Source of the DNA: Nematostella vectensis
Lineage: Eukaryota > Cnidaria > Anthozoa > Actiniaria > Edwardsiidae
Length of the DNA: 64,000 nucleotides
Assembly (NCBI RefSeq): GCF_932526225.1
Contig: NC_064034.1
Span: forward strand, 16,256,887 to 16,320,886
Reading direction: 5' to 3'
The notes below the pieces were generated by a model. That model had not been told where the DNA came from. It searched no databases and worked only from the letters and a program-made list of their open reading frames with translations. Made by a program: the position numbers and the translations under genes. The number at the start of each line of letters is the position of its first letter. Positions within the stretch are counted from its first letter, which is position 1. This document shows positions 1 to 29,841 of the stretch, piece after piece.

Positions 1-215
1 TTCCCTCTAATTAGTCAGGTTTGTTATCAGAATTTAGCCTGTCCCTACCGCCCTTGCAACGCGGCTTTAAGTATGGCACAATAACAACTTAATCAATATC
101 TTTTTTAATAAAAAAAGAAATTTCGAAACCGGCAAACATCTGCTGGGGAGATGCAAAAATATTGACACATAAAATAAGGAAGGTTATTCGTGAGACGGCA
201 TCATGACGAACAACA

Positions 216-503
216 GGCCCGTACCCAGGGGGTGCGAACGTACTCCCTCACTTTCGGTCCCCAATGGACGTGCTATTTGTAGACAAAACTATAAAGCATA
301 AGCTAGATCACTCTGGTATGTAGCCAAATCCGACAATAAACGTCGCGTGGAGATACAGAAAAGGCATAAAAAATCCCTTTTTGTTCTTTCTGGAATGGTC
401 AGATTTTTATCAGAGAACTTACTCCCTTCCTCCCTCCCCCAGAAAAATTAGGTTCACTTTTTTCGGATTTCGCACCCCCCAAGAAAAATACTGGGTACGG
501 GCC
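216..503. mobile_element. Short inverted-repeat element, copy 1 (MITE-like)
   Basis: The ends are perfect 13-bp inverted repeats: GGCCCGTACCCAG at 216-228 and its reverse complement at 491-503. The interior shares long stretches with 2586-2775, including the part around the words gtgctatttgtagac and agaaaaattaggt. It has no coding capacity. This is a non-autonomous DNA-transposon-like unit of 288 bp. I could not recognise a clear target-site duplication. Confidence 0.7.
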
Positions 504-1463
504 AGTACAGCGCCACGAGTCACTTTCCGTCAGCGGTTGCTTATTAAGTCGTCCCTGCTGGTCAGCGGATAGTAGTTTTTCGCGCCACCGTACGGAGTTC
601 GCAGCTGAAAAAGTAGAGAAGGAGGTTCGTTTTATAAGGTCAAGATGCTCTGCAAAATTTGTCGGCCAGAGGAGCAAAAAAAAGGCAGTGATGGCGAACC
701 AATATAGACGATTTCAGCATTTCAGAAGGCTGTGATTCCTTTCCGAGCTGTCTGGCCACAAGAAACATTTTACCTGACATTTATTCAGTAACAACTATAG
801 AGCAAGGGCGAGGTCTTTCATAATTTATGCTTTCCTCGGGGGCCGGGGTTTTTCACCTCTCACAGTGTCCCCGTGTACGGGAATGTTCAACTGCTTTCAT
901 TTCACCAAACGGTGAAATGCCCCGCTAAGTCCCGAAGGGGGAAGGGGGGGGGGGGGGGGGTGCATTATCAGTCCTTATGAGCCAAATATAGAAAGTGTAC
1001 AGAGTAAAAATAAATGGCCGGGAGTTTAGGATTTGTCAAAGCATTATTCCACTTCTATCTTCTTACTAATCAAACAGTCAAAAATTACTACCAGCTAAAG
1101 TACTGTGTTTTGTTATTGTGCTTGTATTGTGATATTTTATCTATTTTTCCCCTCATTTCGAAACGTCGAACTGGTATTGCGGTTACCCTGTGGAGCCTTA
1201 TTACAAAACGTGGGTTTCCTGTGTTGACTTCATATTTTCTTTCTATAACCCAAAAACATTTTCGGTTGACGGCTTGTCTATTTTCTCAAAATTCGGGTGT
1301 CTGTGTGTGTCGGGGTCGCCCTTCTGCAAGGATTACTGCGAACTAAAGTGTGAGTACATATTCTATGATTTGTAAGTGCTAGCGATTGAACCTTGATTCA
1401 AGCGATTGAGTGCCATGGTTCAACTCTGGGTTCTACTGTCGCAGTCACGTAAACTGTACGTAA

Positions 1464-1957
1464 ACTGTTACGGTGAAGATTTGCCAAAAATATCATAAAA
1501 TTTGTAAAATCGGAAATGTAGTATCTAGTTATTAAAGCCGGTAGATGTTACTAAATTTCAATGGGGGATTTTGTTGATTCAAAGGATTGCGTACTATAAC
1601 TAAATTGCATAATTTTGAGAACAAAAGTTACGATCGATCGAGCGAAAAACTTTGTATAAGTGTTTTAATTCGTCGCATCGAACCAAACACGCGTCTTTTC
1701 TATACTGTGTTACTGTTACGGTAAAGATTTGCCAAAAATATCATAAAATTTGTAAAATCGGAAATGTAGTATCTAGTTATTAAAGCCGGTAGATGTTACT
1801 AAATTTCAATGGGGGATTTTGTTGATTCAAAGGATTGTGTACTATAACTAAATTGCATAATTTTGAGAACAAAAGTTACGATCGATCGAGCGAAAAACTT
1901 TGTATAAGTGTTTTAATTCGTCGCATCGAACCAAACACGCGTCTTTTCTATACTGTT
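1464..1957. repeat. 248-bp tandem duplication, two copies
   Basis: The segment starting ACTGTTACGGT at 1464 recurs at 1712 with a period of exactly 248 bp. The copies differ at only a few positions (for example gtgaag against gtaaag). Near-identity suggests a recent duplication. No gene or RNA function is visible. Confidence 0.9.
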
Positions 1958-2585
1958 AAGTGTCCAGGATTTAGTATCATGTCGAATCATGGGTGAATGA
2001 AAATGATTATAATTTGACACGTTCTCCTGTTCAGTAAAACGTTCGCCGGAACTAGCGACAGAGTGACAGGAGGTCCCGCTGAACACGGTATAGGCCCTGT
2101 AGGATCAACAGTCAGAAACTGATCGCTAAACTCTAATTTTTATATATAATCCCTAGACTTGTCTACCTAAAATGTTGCTATTTATTATAAAATTATATTA
2201 TACCAAGCTATGTGAGTATTTTCATCACAGCATGATGATTGCACCGAAAACGTGAGTGGACAGCAAAACACCTATTTATCATGCAAATGTTTGCAAATGA
2301 ATCAAGTTGATTGTTTCATCTTCATTTGCATGCATTTGCATTGAATACGGCTCATGGATAATACGACGTTTGAACTTAGCCATAATAACACAAATGTCTT
2401 GTTACCTGTGCAATAGTTATATTCTAGCCTACTGAGGCTCAGAGATAAGCAATTTTACAGGAGGCTTATAAATTGTGACTGCTAGCGTGGCCGGGGGTGG
2501 GAAGAGCTTTCCCTTTTATAGCAGAACCTTGTGTTCAATCATTTCAGTGGCCGTTCTTGAATTTTCTATTTCTGTTATATGGCAT

Positions 2586-2775
2586 GCCCATACCCAGGGG
2601 GTGCAGGGGGTGAAGGTCCACTTTCGGTTCTAAATAGACGTGCTATTTGTAGACAAAACTATAAGGCATAAGCTAGATCATTCTGGTATGTACAGGCCCC
2701 ATCCCCAGAAAAATTAGGTCCACCTTTTTGGGTTTCGCCCCCCCCCCCCCCCCCCAAGAAAAATCCTGGGTACGT
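2586..2775. mobile_element. Short inverted-repeat element, copy 2
   Basis: This is a diverged and shortened relative of the 216-503 unit. It begins near CCCATACCCAGGGGG and ends at CCTGGGTACG, and shares the same internal words. A C-homopolymer run near 2738-2756 interrupts it. It sits about 120 bp upstream of the NAPE-PLD start codon. Confidence 0.6.
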
Positions 2776-2893
2776 ATTGCCTGTATGGTGAATGAAAAAT
2801 ATGAAAACCTTGATGGGATATATACTGTCTGTCTATTTTTCTGTCATATACTAATATTTATCTTTGAATACTCTGCTTACTAGTCATGTTGCC

Positions 2894-5714
2894 ATGGCAG
2901 AAGGGACTACTCCAGATGATGATGGGCTTTTTAAGTCTAAGAAGGTAGATGGCCGCTATGTTATCCCTTGGGCAGACAAGACACGGATGGGTTTTGGTTC
3001 TGTGTTAAAGTGGGTGATCACTGAGACCGACCTCAGTGGTGTGGGGGGCACGTGGAGAGAGGGCTGGAAGTTTAAAGAAGAGGTATGTGCTCAAGTCGTC
3101 TTCTAGGTATTGTGTTTAATGAAACTACAGAAGTTTTTTGCTGTAGTTCTCTTAATGGCTTTTCTGAAAAAGTGATAAATATAAAGCTCATAAATCCAAA
3201 AAAATAAGTCAACTTACTGTAATTGATAAGGTACAGGCACAAGAGGAAGGGATGCACATACACCCCCCCCTACCTTTTTAACCATTTAATTGGGCTGCCA
3301 AAAAAGTAGGTGATTTCTTATGAAAGGATCATCCAATAGTATCCTTTTTCCACATGATACCTATAACTGCACACCCCCTCCCCCACAGCAATTCCTGGGT
3401 ATCCAGAGGAAGCTTTCTCGTGTTTACATTGTATTTACCTTTTCTGTGTAAGTGCAGGTATTTGAAGATGCCTCAGGAGTTTTGCTGCTGCCTGCTGACA
3501 TTGTCTATTTTGACCATCAGGAATTGAACAGGAATCTACCCGTCCTGGAGCCTAATTTTGAAGCAATTAAAAATCCTTCTGTCGACCAACTCCAAGTTAC
3601 ATGGATTGGTCATGCTACTTGTCTAGTCCAGATGAATGGCCTGAACATCCTCACAGATCCAGTATTCAATGACTACTGTGGTATGAATAGGCTGGTAGGC
3701 GTTAAGAGATTCCGTCCTGTTCCTTGTACCATTGACCAGCTCCCACAAATTGATGCGGTCATCATCAGTCACAACCATTATGACCACCTTGACTATACCA
3801 CTGTGCTAGAACTGAACAGAAAATTCCCAGAGTCAATTCATTGGTATGTTCCAATGGGTCAGGGGGATTGGATAAAAAGCTGTGGATGTCAAAATGTAAA
3901 AGAAATGGAATGGTGGGACCAAAGCACCCACCCTACGTCCAAAGGCAATGATGTGGCATTCATCTTTACCCCAACACAGCATTGGTGCAAGCGAGCAGCA
4001 ACTGATGACAACAAGGCACTATGGGGGAGCTGGACTATTATTGGGCCAAGGCATCGCGTCTTCTTTGGTGGAGATACAGGCTACTGCGATGTGTTCAAGG
4101 CAATAGGAAAGAAGTATGGCCCGTTTGATCTAGCTGCTATTCCTATTGGAGCATATCACCCAAGGTAAAGGATAGACTGATCCAGGCATGCCCCCCCCCC
4201 TATTCACAGAGATTTAAGGAAATCCATAAAGGAACAATGAATTCTACCCTTCCCTGCTTTTAGTCCACATTATTGTTTGTAGCTCCTCTGCCTGTGTGAA
4301 AAGTAATTAGTGTATTATTACCTTCAGTATCATGAGATGTGCTAATGATCTGCCCTTCCACAAGGCTAGGCCTCTATTTATTTATTCCTATTGAGGAGCA
4401 TAAAATATAAGTTAAAGAAAACCCTGATCTAGCTCCCCTACCCCCACTTTCCCTATGTACAACAATGATCCCCCTTATTCCCTCTATTGTTACTACTGGA
4501 TCAACATAAGCTAATGGCCTGGGCCCCCTGGACAGGGGTGGTTTGGACGGTAGCATCCCAGGCCTGTAGCCAGAGGTTTGGGAGGTTCAGACGAACCCCC
4601 CACCCCCGGCCTTGAAGGTCCGCTCAGAGTTAACAAAAAAAACGTTGGCTGGATATACCGTGCATAATAATATGTTGTTATAATGACTATAAAAATCTTT
4701 TAAAAATAATTCTCTTTATCATTATCGCTATATGTTAATTAACATCCTCTTCATAACATTCTAAATACAAGATTGAATTTATTTGAACTCCTGATTGCCT
4801 AATGTAATAAGGCGAGGAGAGGGGTATACCGGAAATTTGGTCCGCTCAAATGGAAAAACGAGCCACCCCGCCTAAAATCCTGGCTACAGGCCTGCATCCA
4901 TCCTCCAGCTAGGCCTCACTGTCATTCATCATAAACACAGCTGTTGTCTTGTTAAGGTGGTTCATGCAGTTCCAGCATGTTGACCCTCAGCAGGCTGTAC
5001 AAATACATAAAGATCTACAGGCCAAGACCTCCATGGCTGTTCACTGGGGCACATTTGCCCTTGCTAATGAGGTGAGACAACGTGGCTAGGCGGAGAGGCC
5101 AAGACATGTATTTCTGTCATTCTGGGAATATTGTTTTCTTGTTTCCCATGCAAAAACTGGAGGGAGGGTACTTCAGGGGTGAAGAGTTATGGTTACCATT
5201 GGAAAGCAAGCCTTAAAAATTCAGGGGCAGATCTACAGGGGGGCCCTGCCCCCCCCCCCCCTATTTTCAGACATTTGGCTTAAAAATAACAAGAAATATA
5301 AGGAAATATACTGAAGAACAATAATTCCAGCCTCCCCTTTCCTGAAACTTTTGCTTCGGCCCCCAATTTTTTAAACTTCTGGACCCGTCCCTAAAATTAT
5401 CCACAAAATATAAGAGATAAATCTCTTATACCATTAAAGAAAACTGTTATATGCTAGATGTTACACTTAATGTTATAGTCTGCAATGATTTAACATGTCA
5501 GATGCTACACGGTATGCTATAGTCAGCCATATGTGTAACTTGTATTTTTTTTTTACACTTGCAGCACTATTTATCTCCCCCAAAGGAGCTAAAGGAAGCC
5601 ATGAAAAGTGAAGGAATTCCCCAGTCAGACTTCATCATTATGAAACATGGAGAAACGCAGATCATAGGAGAAAGTATATCACAGAAAGATGTGAGCTTTG
5701 AGTCTTCAATATGA
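2894..5714 (+). CDS. NAPEPLD: N-acyl-phosphatidylethanolamine-hydrolysing phospholipase D
   Basis: Four exons: 2894-3082, 3458-4164, 4957-5071, 5565-5714; all introns are GT-AG and the frame gives 386 residues (human protein 393). The enzyme is a membrane-associated zinc hydrolase that releases N-acylethanolamines from N-acyl-phosphatidylethanolamine. The metallo-beta-lactamase motif HNHYDHLD lies at about residues 168-175. Further probable ligands are His238 (TQHW), Asp269 (GGDTGYC) and His328 ([12 protein letters not shown]). The segment CGCENV-like (CGCQNV), WCKR and [12 protein letters not shown] also match the family. ATG 2894 sits in a strong Kozak context (gccATGGc); a frame upstream is open but starts with TTG. 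The last residues after DFIIMKHGE are not conserved. A 336-bp transposon-like unit and another repeat lie in introns 3. Confidence 0.95.
4559..4894. mobile_element. 336-bp inverted-repeat element in NAPE-PLD intron 2-3
   Basis: Perfect 15-bp terminal inverted repeats: CAGGCCTGTAGCCAG at 4559-4573 and CTGGCTACAGGCCTG at 4880-4894. CATCC flanks both sides (4554-4558 and 4895-4899). CAGG...CCTG ends resemble hAT elements, but the visible duplication is 5 bp rather than 8. It encodes nothing and lies wholly inside the intron between 4164 and 4957. Confidence 0.75.
5222..5393. mobile_element. Degenerate inverted-repeat element, copy A
   Basis: It begins CAGGGGCAGATCTACAGG and is related to 24271-24438, sharing the blocks catttggctta, atataagg, gaacaatgaat-like and cttgaaac-like. 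A shorter relative lies near 4186-4250. Long C runs are typical of the family. It sits in the last intron of the NAPE-PLD gene. Confidence 0.5.
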
Positions 5715-5877
5715 TTCTGTGTAAAAAAAAGTAGCATCTCCGGTGGATTGCGACTCTGGCGACCTCGACACACAAAGAAACCATTTTTTATCCTATTTCA
5801 AACACAACAAGACTAGGTGTTGACACCTAGCAAGCATCTCTTATGGGTAGAAAAAGGATTGCGTGTTCATTATCTTC

Positions 5878-5883
5878 AATAAA
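5878..5883 (+). promoter_or_regulatory. Candidate polyadenylation signal of NAPE-PLD
   Basis: AATAAA lies 164 nt after the stop codon and is followed by a T/G-rich stretch. No other good signal is closer. Confidence 0.55.
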
Positions 5884-5899
5884 AACACTGACATGTAAT

Positions 5900-6552
5900 G
5901 TGTTTGTAATATTATGGAGTGAAGTCCCATAGAACCCCCTGGTCTAGGCAAACAAGTAGACCCTTTATTAAGCCCCTTCTGTTGTAAATCCCTTTCCCCC
6001 TTGCTAGATCTGACATTTTCAAATAAGCTCCCCTCTATTTACTACCTGGGGAGGGAAGGAGGGCTGCGTAGTTGAAATTTTTTCTGGTTCAAATACCAGA
6101 AATCTAAATCTAATCTCAAGCACAAAAATTCCTACCCTTCCCCTAAAAAGGTGTCAAAAATCTAGGACACTCCCCAGAACAAAAAAGAAGAAAAACTAAA
6201 TCCTTCAACTTTATTCATGTTAACTTGGTTGTATCTACTTGTCTTTAGAAATGCCCTTGAAAAGAATAGCACTTTCTTTCAGGAGCATCAACAATTTTTT
6301 AACAATGAGTAATCTTGCTATGGAACAGTGTGTTACAAAATATGAAGGGGAAGGGGCTATTTGTCCTTCCCCCACCACCACCACCCAAAATTAGATTAAA
6401 AAATATTTTACTTCCCTCCATCAGTGCAACAACCACCCCTCCCCCAAACATAGTAACTCTCCCAGCCACACGCAAAGTATTGCTTTTATCTTATTAGAGC
6501 TTTTACACTATGTAAAGCATAAAACAATAAGCATCCACATGACGAAGACTTT
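5900..6552. other. Intergenic, tail-to-tail
   Basis: This is the space between the 3' ends of the NAPE-PLD gene (+) and the PSMA5 gene (-). It is A/T- and C-run-rich. No exon, RNA gene or clear repeat was recognised. Confidence 0.5.
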
Positions 6553-6558
6553 TTTATT
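6553..6558 (-). promoter_or_regulatory. Candidate polyadenylation signal of PSMA5
   Basis: TTTATT on the + strand reads AATAAA on the coding strand, about 320 nt past the stop codon at 6877-6879. Confidence 0.45.
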
Positions 6559-6876
6559 CAACTTTGTTTTCAGAGTTTGCTGATAAAATGTCCTGTGTTA
6601 CTCAGAGAAATGACCTCACAAAATAGGTGGTTAGAAATGGAATGAAGATAATGTTGCACAGGTTGAAGTAGTGAGCACTGTTTTTGAGCTTGAGTCTTTA
6701 CATTTTCTACAAGGACCAACTAGAATAAAACTGAGGTTGACAAAAAAAGATTAATTGATCCATAGTATGCATTTGTTTCTAATGCCTGAAAGATTCCCAG
6801 ATGGTTATGCCAACCTTGACGTGGCAATAAATTGTTGGTAACATGGAGGAAATGCTACTGTTTGCTATACAGTGAG

Positions 6877-15838
<8,962 letters not shown>

Positions 15839-16182
15839 TCTAGACTCGGAGAGATTTCGTTCTTGTTTTATACCACGCGGGGTCTTATGCCTGTCAAAGA
15901 CATGAAGCCAGTCAGACGAAAAAATAACTTTTACCATGCAAACGACCCTCACATAGAAATTAAACAATAAAGAAGCTGTGATATTGGACATAATTTACCT
16001 TTATGTGATGAAATTGTCCAGAAGTGTAATTTTAGAGTAGTTTTTAGGAATGAAATTGAAGTTAGGAATGAGTTTGCAAGATTTTTGAAAGAGGCCTGCG
16101 ATTTGTAGTGGTCCGCGGTGATTAAAGTGTGTGCGTGCGCAGTCTGACCCATTCCTTCCCGGCCGGTTTCTTCATCTTCATC
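15839..16182. promoter_or_regulatory. Divergent promoter region between PSMA5 and PMPCB
   Basis: Only 344 bp separate the two start codons, which point away from each other, so both 5' UTRs and the shared promoter must lie here unless an upstream intron exists. GTGCGTGCGCAG at about 16130-16141 resembles the NRF-1 site (YGCGCAYGCGCR, one or two mismatches). NRF-1 drives mitochondrial genes in animals. No TATA box is evident. The assignment is inferred from spacing. Confidence 0.6.
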
Positions 16183-22895
<6,713 letters not shown>

Positions 22896-23044
22896 TTCTG
22901 CCGCCATGCTGAATATATAATAGGTTTTTGTGTTGGCTGTCAGTGGTGTTCTCTGACACATTGTTATGCACCTTCCACAGCTTCTAACTTGATCCTAACT
23001 TGTAAACTAAAGATTGTACAACTGAAGGGTTATTGGTGCATTTT

Positions 23045-23056
23045 AATAAAAATAAA
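23045..23056 (+). promoter_or_regulatory. Polyadenylation signals of PMPCB
   Basis: Two adjacent AATAAA hexamers (23045-23050 and 23051-23056) lie 150 nt after the stop codon. Confidence 0.6.
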
Positions 23057-23172
23057 TATTGATAAACTATCCTGCTAAATGTGTAACCTTGATCTCCTCA
23101 GTTGAAGCATGTTCATCATGGGCAGTGCTGGCAAAAACAGCCAAAACTACTGTCCCGGCAATACTTATGCCT

Positions 23173-23316
23173 ACATGGGCACATGCACTCTTATCTTAGA
23201 CATAACGACATAGACATAGCGACATAAGAGAAAAAACATGTTTTTCTTAATGTCATTATGTCCATGTCGTTATGTCGGGCTAAACATAGTGCGCATGCCC
23301 ATGTCGTTATGTTGCT
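23173..23316. mobile_element. Hairpin-like short inverted-repeat element
   Basis: Inverted arms share ACATGGGCA/TGCCCATGT at the outside and the repeated words GACATAACGACAT and ATGTCGTTATGTC inside, folding around the central aaaaacatgttttt. The whole unit is almost one long imperfect palindrome of about 144 bp. It is a MITE by appearance and has no coding capacity. Confidence 0.65.
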
Positions 23317-23749
23317 AGTGTGCACTAGGCATTAGCTGGCTGTGTTGGCAATGCCCCAATATGGAGTGATGCTCTCTATCAATATAATGGCAAATTCATG
23401 AGGAACGTTTTGTGTTTCCTTTGAATACAGGGCTATCAGGAGGCACCAAGCCTAGGTATCTCTTAGTTTTGGTTATTTTATTTATTTAGTTTTGCTTTTC
23501 TCATATTCACCCAAAGTGCTTCTTAAATACCAGGAGCTTGGCTTGACCTAGGCCCTACTGCTGCTGTTGATGAAAAAAGACCCCCCCCCCCCCTTTCCAG
23601 GGTTTGCTTGGAAAAGTGCCGTGCACTCTTATTTTCTCAACTTTACCTATTTTTTTAAGATCCAGCCTTCATGAAATGACAGAAGATTACATAAGCAATA
23701 ATACACTTATTTGAGTTATTGATCATAGCATTAGAAAAAGGATATATTA

Positions 23750-23879
23750 GAGTGGTTTTCGGCTTGTGTCAAAAGGGTTATGGTTTAAGCCTAGTTTCAC
23801 CAGTGTGGAAAAGAAATAGCAAAACAGAGTATAGAGCTAATAAAAGCTAAAGTATAATCCACAGTTTATGAAAACCACT
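23750..23879. mobile_element. GAGTGGTTTTC-ended element, copy 1
   Basis: GAGTGGTTTTC at 23750-23760 pairs with GAAAACCACT at 23870-23879. The same ends and size occur at 24652-24782. Non-coding. Confidence 0.6.
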
Positions 23880-23927
23880 TCATTGCTAAGGCTAAGTCAT
23901 GAGCTGTATGCAATGGAAATGTCAAAA

Positions 23928-24128
23928 GACCATTTTCACGATGTTGCGCATCCATTCAAAATGCCACAGACTGGAGAGCCACAGCTGATCCAAAAACGCA
24001 GACCAAGGGGAATTGGAATCCAAAATTCCTTGAAAGAAGCATTCTCTATAGCTTCTTCTGTAAAGTCCACTTCGTATGCCATTAGTCTGTGGCATTTTGG
24101 ATGCATGCGCTACATCGTAAAAATGGTC
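23928..24128. repeat. Inverted repeat with 45-bp arms
   Basis: The left arm (23928-23972, starting GACCATTTTCACGATGT and ending CACAGACT) is complementary to the right arm (24084-24128) with about five mismatches. The loop is 111 bp. It could be a MITE starting at the edge of the 23750-23879 unit. Confidence 0.7.
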
Positions 24129-24270
24129 TCAACTCTCTCTCAAAAATGGTTTCAACTTTATTTGCATTGAATATATATTATATCATGAGAGTGAACTATA
24201 ACAAATTTAAATTTGGTTAAACTTTCTTTTTAGGATCTCCCAAGTTGCAAATCAACAATATTTCCAACTC

Positions 24271-24438
24271 ATAGGGGGAGGTCAAGCAGGCCCCCTTAAT
24301 TTCAGATATTTGGCTTAGAAGTACCAAAATATAAGGGGATCTATGGAAGAACAATGAATCCACCCCCCCCTTTCTTGAAACCCTTGCTTCTGCACTCCCC
24401 CCCCCCCCCCCCCCTTTTTGGACCTGTATCTGCCCCTA
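24271..24438. mobile_element. Degenerate inverted-repeat element, copy B
   Basis: It is related to 5222-5393. The right end ...CCTGTATCTGCCCCTA matches the left end of that copy in inverted orientation. Long C runs interrupt it. Confidence 0.5.
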
Positions 24439-24651
24439 GCCCATCAGTTTAAACTTCAGGGATCTTCAGAGATAAATGCAGGGTGGGGTCCAAAGGAATA
24501 ATTCACTTACCATGGATCAATTAAACTATCTCAAAATATGTTGTTAGTGCAAATGAAAAAATGCCAATTGTCAAACATCAGTTCTGCTATCAAAAAATAC
24601 CATCAAATTTCTACTGGATGTGGGAAAATGTGAATAATCTCTGTGATTATA

Positions 24652-24782
24652 GAGTGGTTTTCAAAATGCTGTGAAACAAAATTTAAATGTTAAAGTGTAA
24701 TAGTCAAGCCAGAACAAAAGAGAATAAAGACATTACAGTGTATTAGTACTAAATCATCTTCACAGTTTTTTGAAAACCACTC
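24652..24782. mobile_element. GAGTGGTTTTC-ended element, copy 2
   Basis: GAGTGGTTTTC at 24652-24662 and GAAAACCACTC at 24772-24782 are perfect inverted repeats. Both copies are about 130 bp long with different interiors. Confidence 0.65.
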
Positions 24783-26156
24783 ATTACATATGGTCTTTAT
24801 TCTTACAAATAATTATACCCATAAGCAGTGTGGTCTCATAACTTCCATTTGCACTGACGTTTAATTAAAATAGGTGTGTGAAAAACTAAGGCAGAATGAG
24901 GCACAATTAGGCCCCAAATGCCTTAGAAAATGCAGTTTTTTCTTTTACTGTTCCAAATGCAAAATAAACAATTGACTCAATTCCTTTGCATGCATTTGCA
25001 ACAGCACTTGGACAAAAAGTAATTTTCTTAGGACAAATTCAAAGGTTTTCATGTGCCATTCAAAACAAATGCTAAAGTACCAAGTCAATTGTTTAACCAC
25101 CATTTGCATGCATTTGAAACAACACATACCACTAATTCACAATATTGAGAATGTTGAAGTTGTCATTGACAAGAAGTGGGCATCCCTAGTTCTAACAATA
25201 CGTGTGACCCATGTTATGACAATTTTTAACTTTTTTTTATCTCTGCAAAATAACAGCTAACATAGAGCCACAAAGTAATAGCATTTCTTTAATTTTGTTA
25301 ATCATGATCACAACCTTTGTAGAAAGATGCTCAATAAGTGCAGAAGGAAATTCAAAAGCTGGTCTAACAATCTGGTAAATATTGCATGTATGGCACTTAC
25401 TAACATATAACTAAGACACAATAAGTTCCACATACATAAGTTATTTTCAAGACTGTGTGAATTATGTCTCGAGGGTATCAAGTTTGATCTTTTTAAAGAA
25501 TTGAAGACATTTTTTTATTTGAAAAATATAATTTGACATAACTAGATTCAAACTTTTACCCTCCACAATTAACCACAATATTATTATTATTCTTACTATG
25601 GGGAGGTATGTCCCCATATTGTTACTTGCGAAAGAACAAGGAAATCTGATGTAAAGCAATGCATCAACATTTTTTGCTCTTACTAAATAAAGACAAGAAC
25701 ACTTGCATGTACTGTAAATACAGGATTTATAATTCTATTAATCTGAATGGTTTGCTATTTCTTAAAATACATAAAACAATGCAACTAGCTTAATTTTGAG
25801 GTATGTGTCTGAAGAAAAGTTTTAAGCTTTTTTTATAATACATTTCACAATACAAACATTCCATGTCAAGTTAGTACATGAAAACGATTAATCATTCCTC
25901 AAAGTTTTGCACACAAATGGAAACTGGAGGTGAGTTGCAAAACCTAGTCATTTTGAAATGCAACAGTCTTATTTGAAAGGTGCATTAGTTTGGCAAGACT
26001 TACTTCAAATTAATGATTGAATCTACAAAACAGTTCTTTCTGTTGGAGAAAGATTTAGCTTCCAATTCCCCTTCACAAGGGAACGAACGAGTGTTGTGCT
26101 TATTGTCAACCCATGAGTTCAAAGTAAGTTCAGCAGTCCAAAAGAAAGTCTGTGAA

Positions 26157-29467
<3,311 letters not shown>

Positions 29468-29473
29468 TTTATT
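29468..29473 (-). promoter_or_regulatory. Candidate polyadenylation signal of the cadherin gene
   Basis: TTTATT on the + strand reads AATAAA on the coding strand, about 360 nt beyond the stop codon at 29836. Confidence 0.4.
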
Positions 29474-29703
29474 CACACTATTTAAACTCTTCATTCTTAA
29501 TTAAAATATATTTACAACATTTTTATTTTTATTTCCTATGAACACACCAGATTTGCTTGTGTTTTTTAAATTTAATATTTAGCACGTTTCAAGGGGTTTT
29601 TAGGCATAGGTAAAACCAAATATATTTTAAAAAAATTCTTTACAGTTTTCTTCTATTTACACTAACTACCTAGTAAATAGTGTTATGTTTTATATAATGC
29701 TTT

Positions 29704-29841
29704 TTCCACAGCGTCTCTTTACACAATATTTGTTTACATATTTTCGTTTACATTTCTATTCCACATGTCTATTCCATTTATATTTCCACAGCGTCTCTTT
29801 ACACAATATTTTTTTACATATTTTCGTGTACATTTCTATTC
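29704..29841 (-). repeat. 80-bp direct duplication spanning the cadherin stop codon
   Basis: The segment with ccacagcgtctctttacac at 29706 and again at 29786 repeats with an 80-bp period. The second copy reaches ctattc, which contains the stop codon (29836-29838). So the duplication copied the last codons, the stop and the start of the 3' UTR. Confidence 0.75.

Larger units (their letters stand above)
1..2893. other. Repeat-rich flank upstream of the NAPE-PLD gene
   Basis: I see no convincing coding exon here. The stretch holds two copies of a dispersed element (near 216-503 and 2586-2775), a 248-bp tandem duplication (1464-1957) and homopolymer G/C runs near 941-960 and 2738-2756. The open frames at 381-677 and 1014-1375 look like chance ORFs with no recognisable domain. 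A pyrimidine-poor CTAG just before 2882 could be the acceptor of a 5' UTR intron of the next gene, but no upstream exon can be placed. Confidence 0.6.
23060..26150. other. Intergenic region between PMPCB and RhoA
   Basis: This is a tail-to-tail interval. It holds a palindromic element (23173-23316), two copies of a GAGTGGTTTTC-ended element, a 45-bp inverted repeat (23928-24128) and one C-rich element (24271-24438). The left end of the interval contains the PMPCB 3' UTR, and the right end the RhoA 3' UTR; TTTATT at 25514-25519 is a possible RhoA polyadenylation signal. No further exon was recognised. Confidence 0.5.

Noticed and set aside
1376-1440. tRNA-derived SINE
   Set aside because: A GGTTCAACTCT word resembles a B box, but no A box at proper spacing and no cloverleaf could be drawn.
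2864-2893. NAPE-PLD start upstream at 2864
   Set aside because: That frame begins with TTG, not ATG. ATG 2894 has a strong Kozak context.
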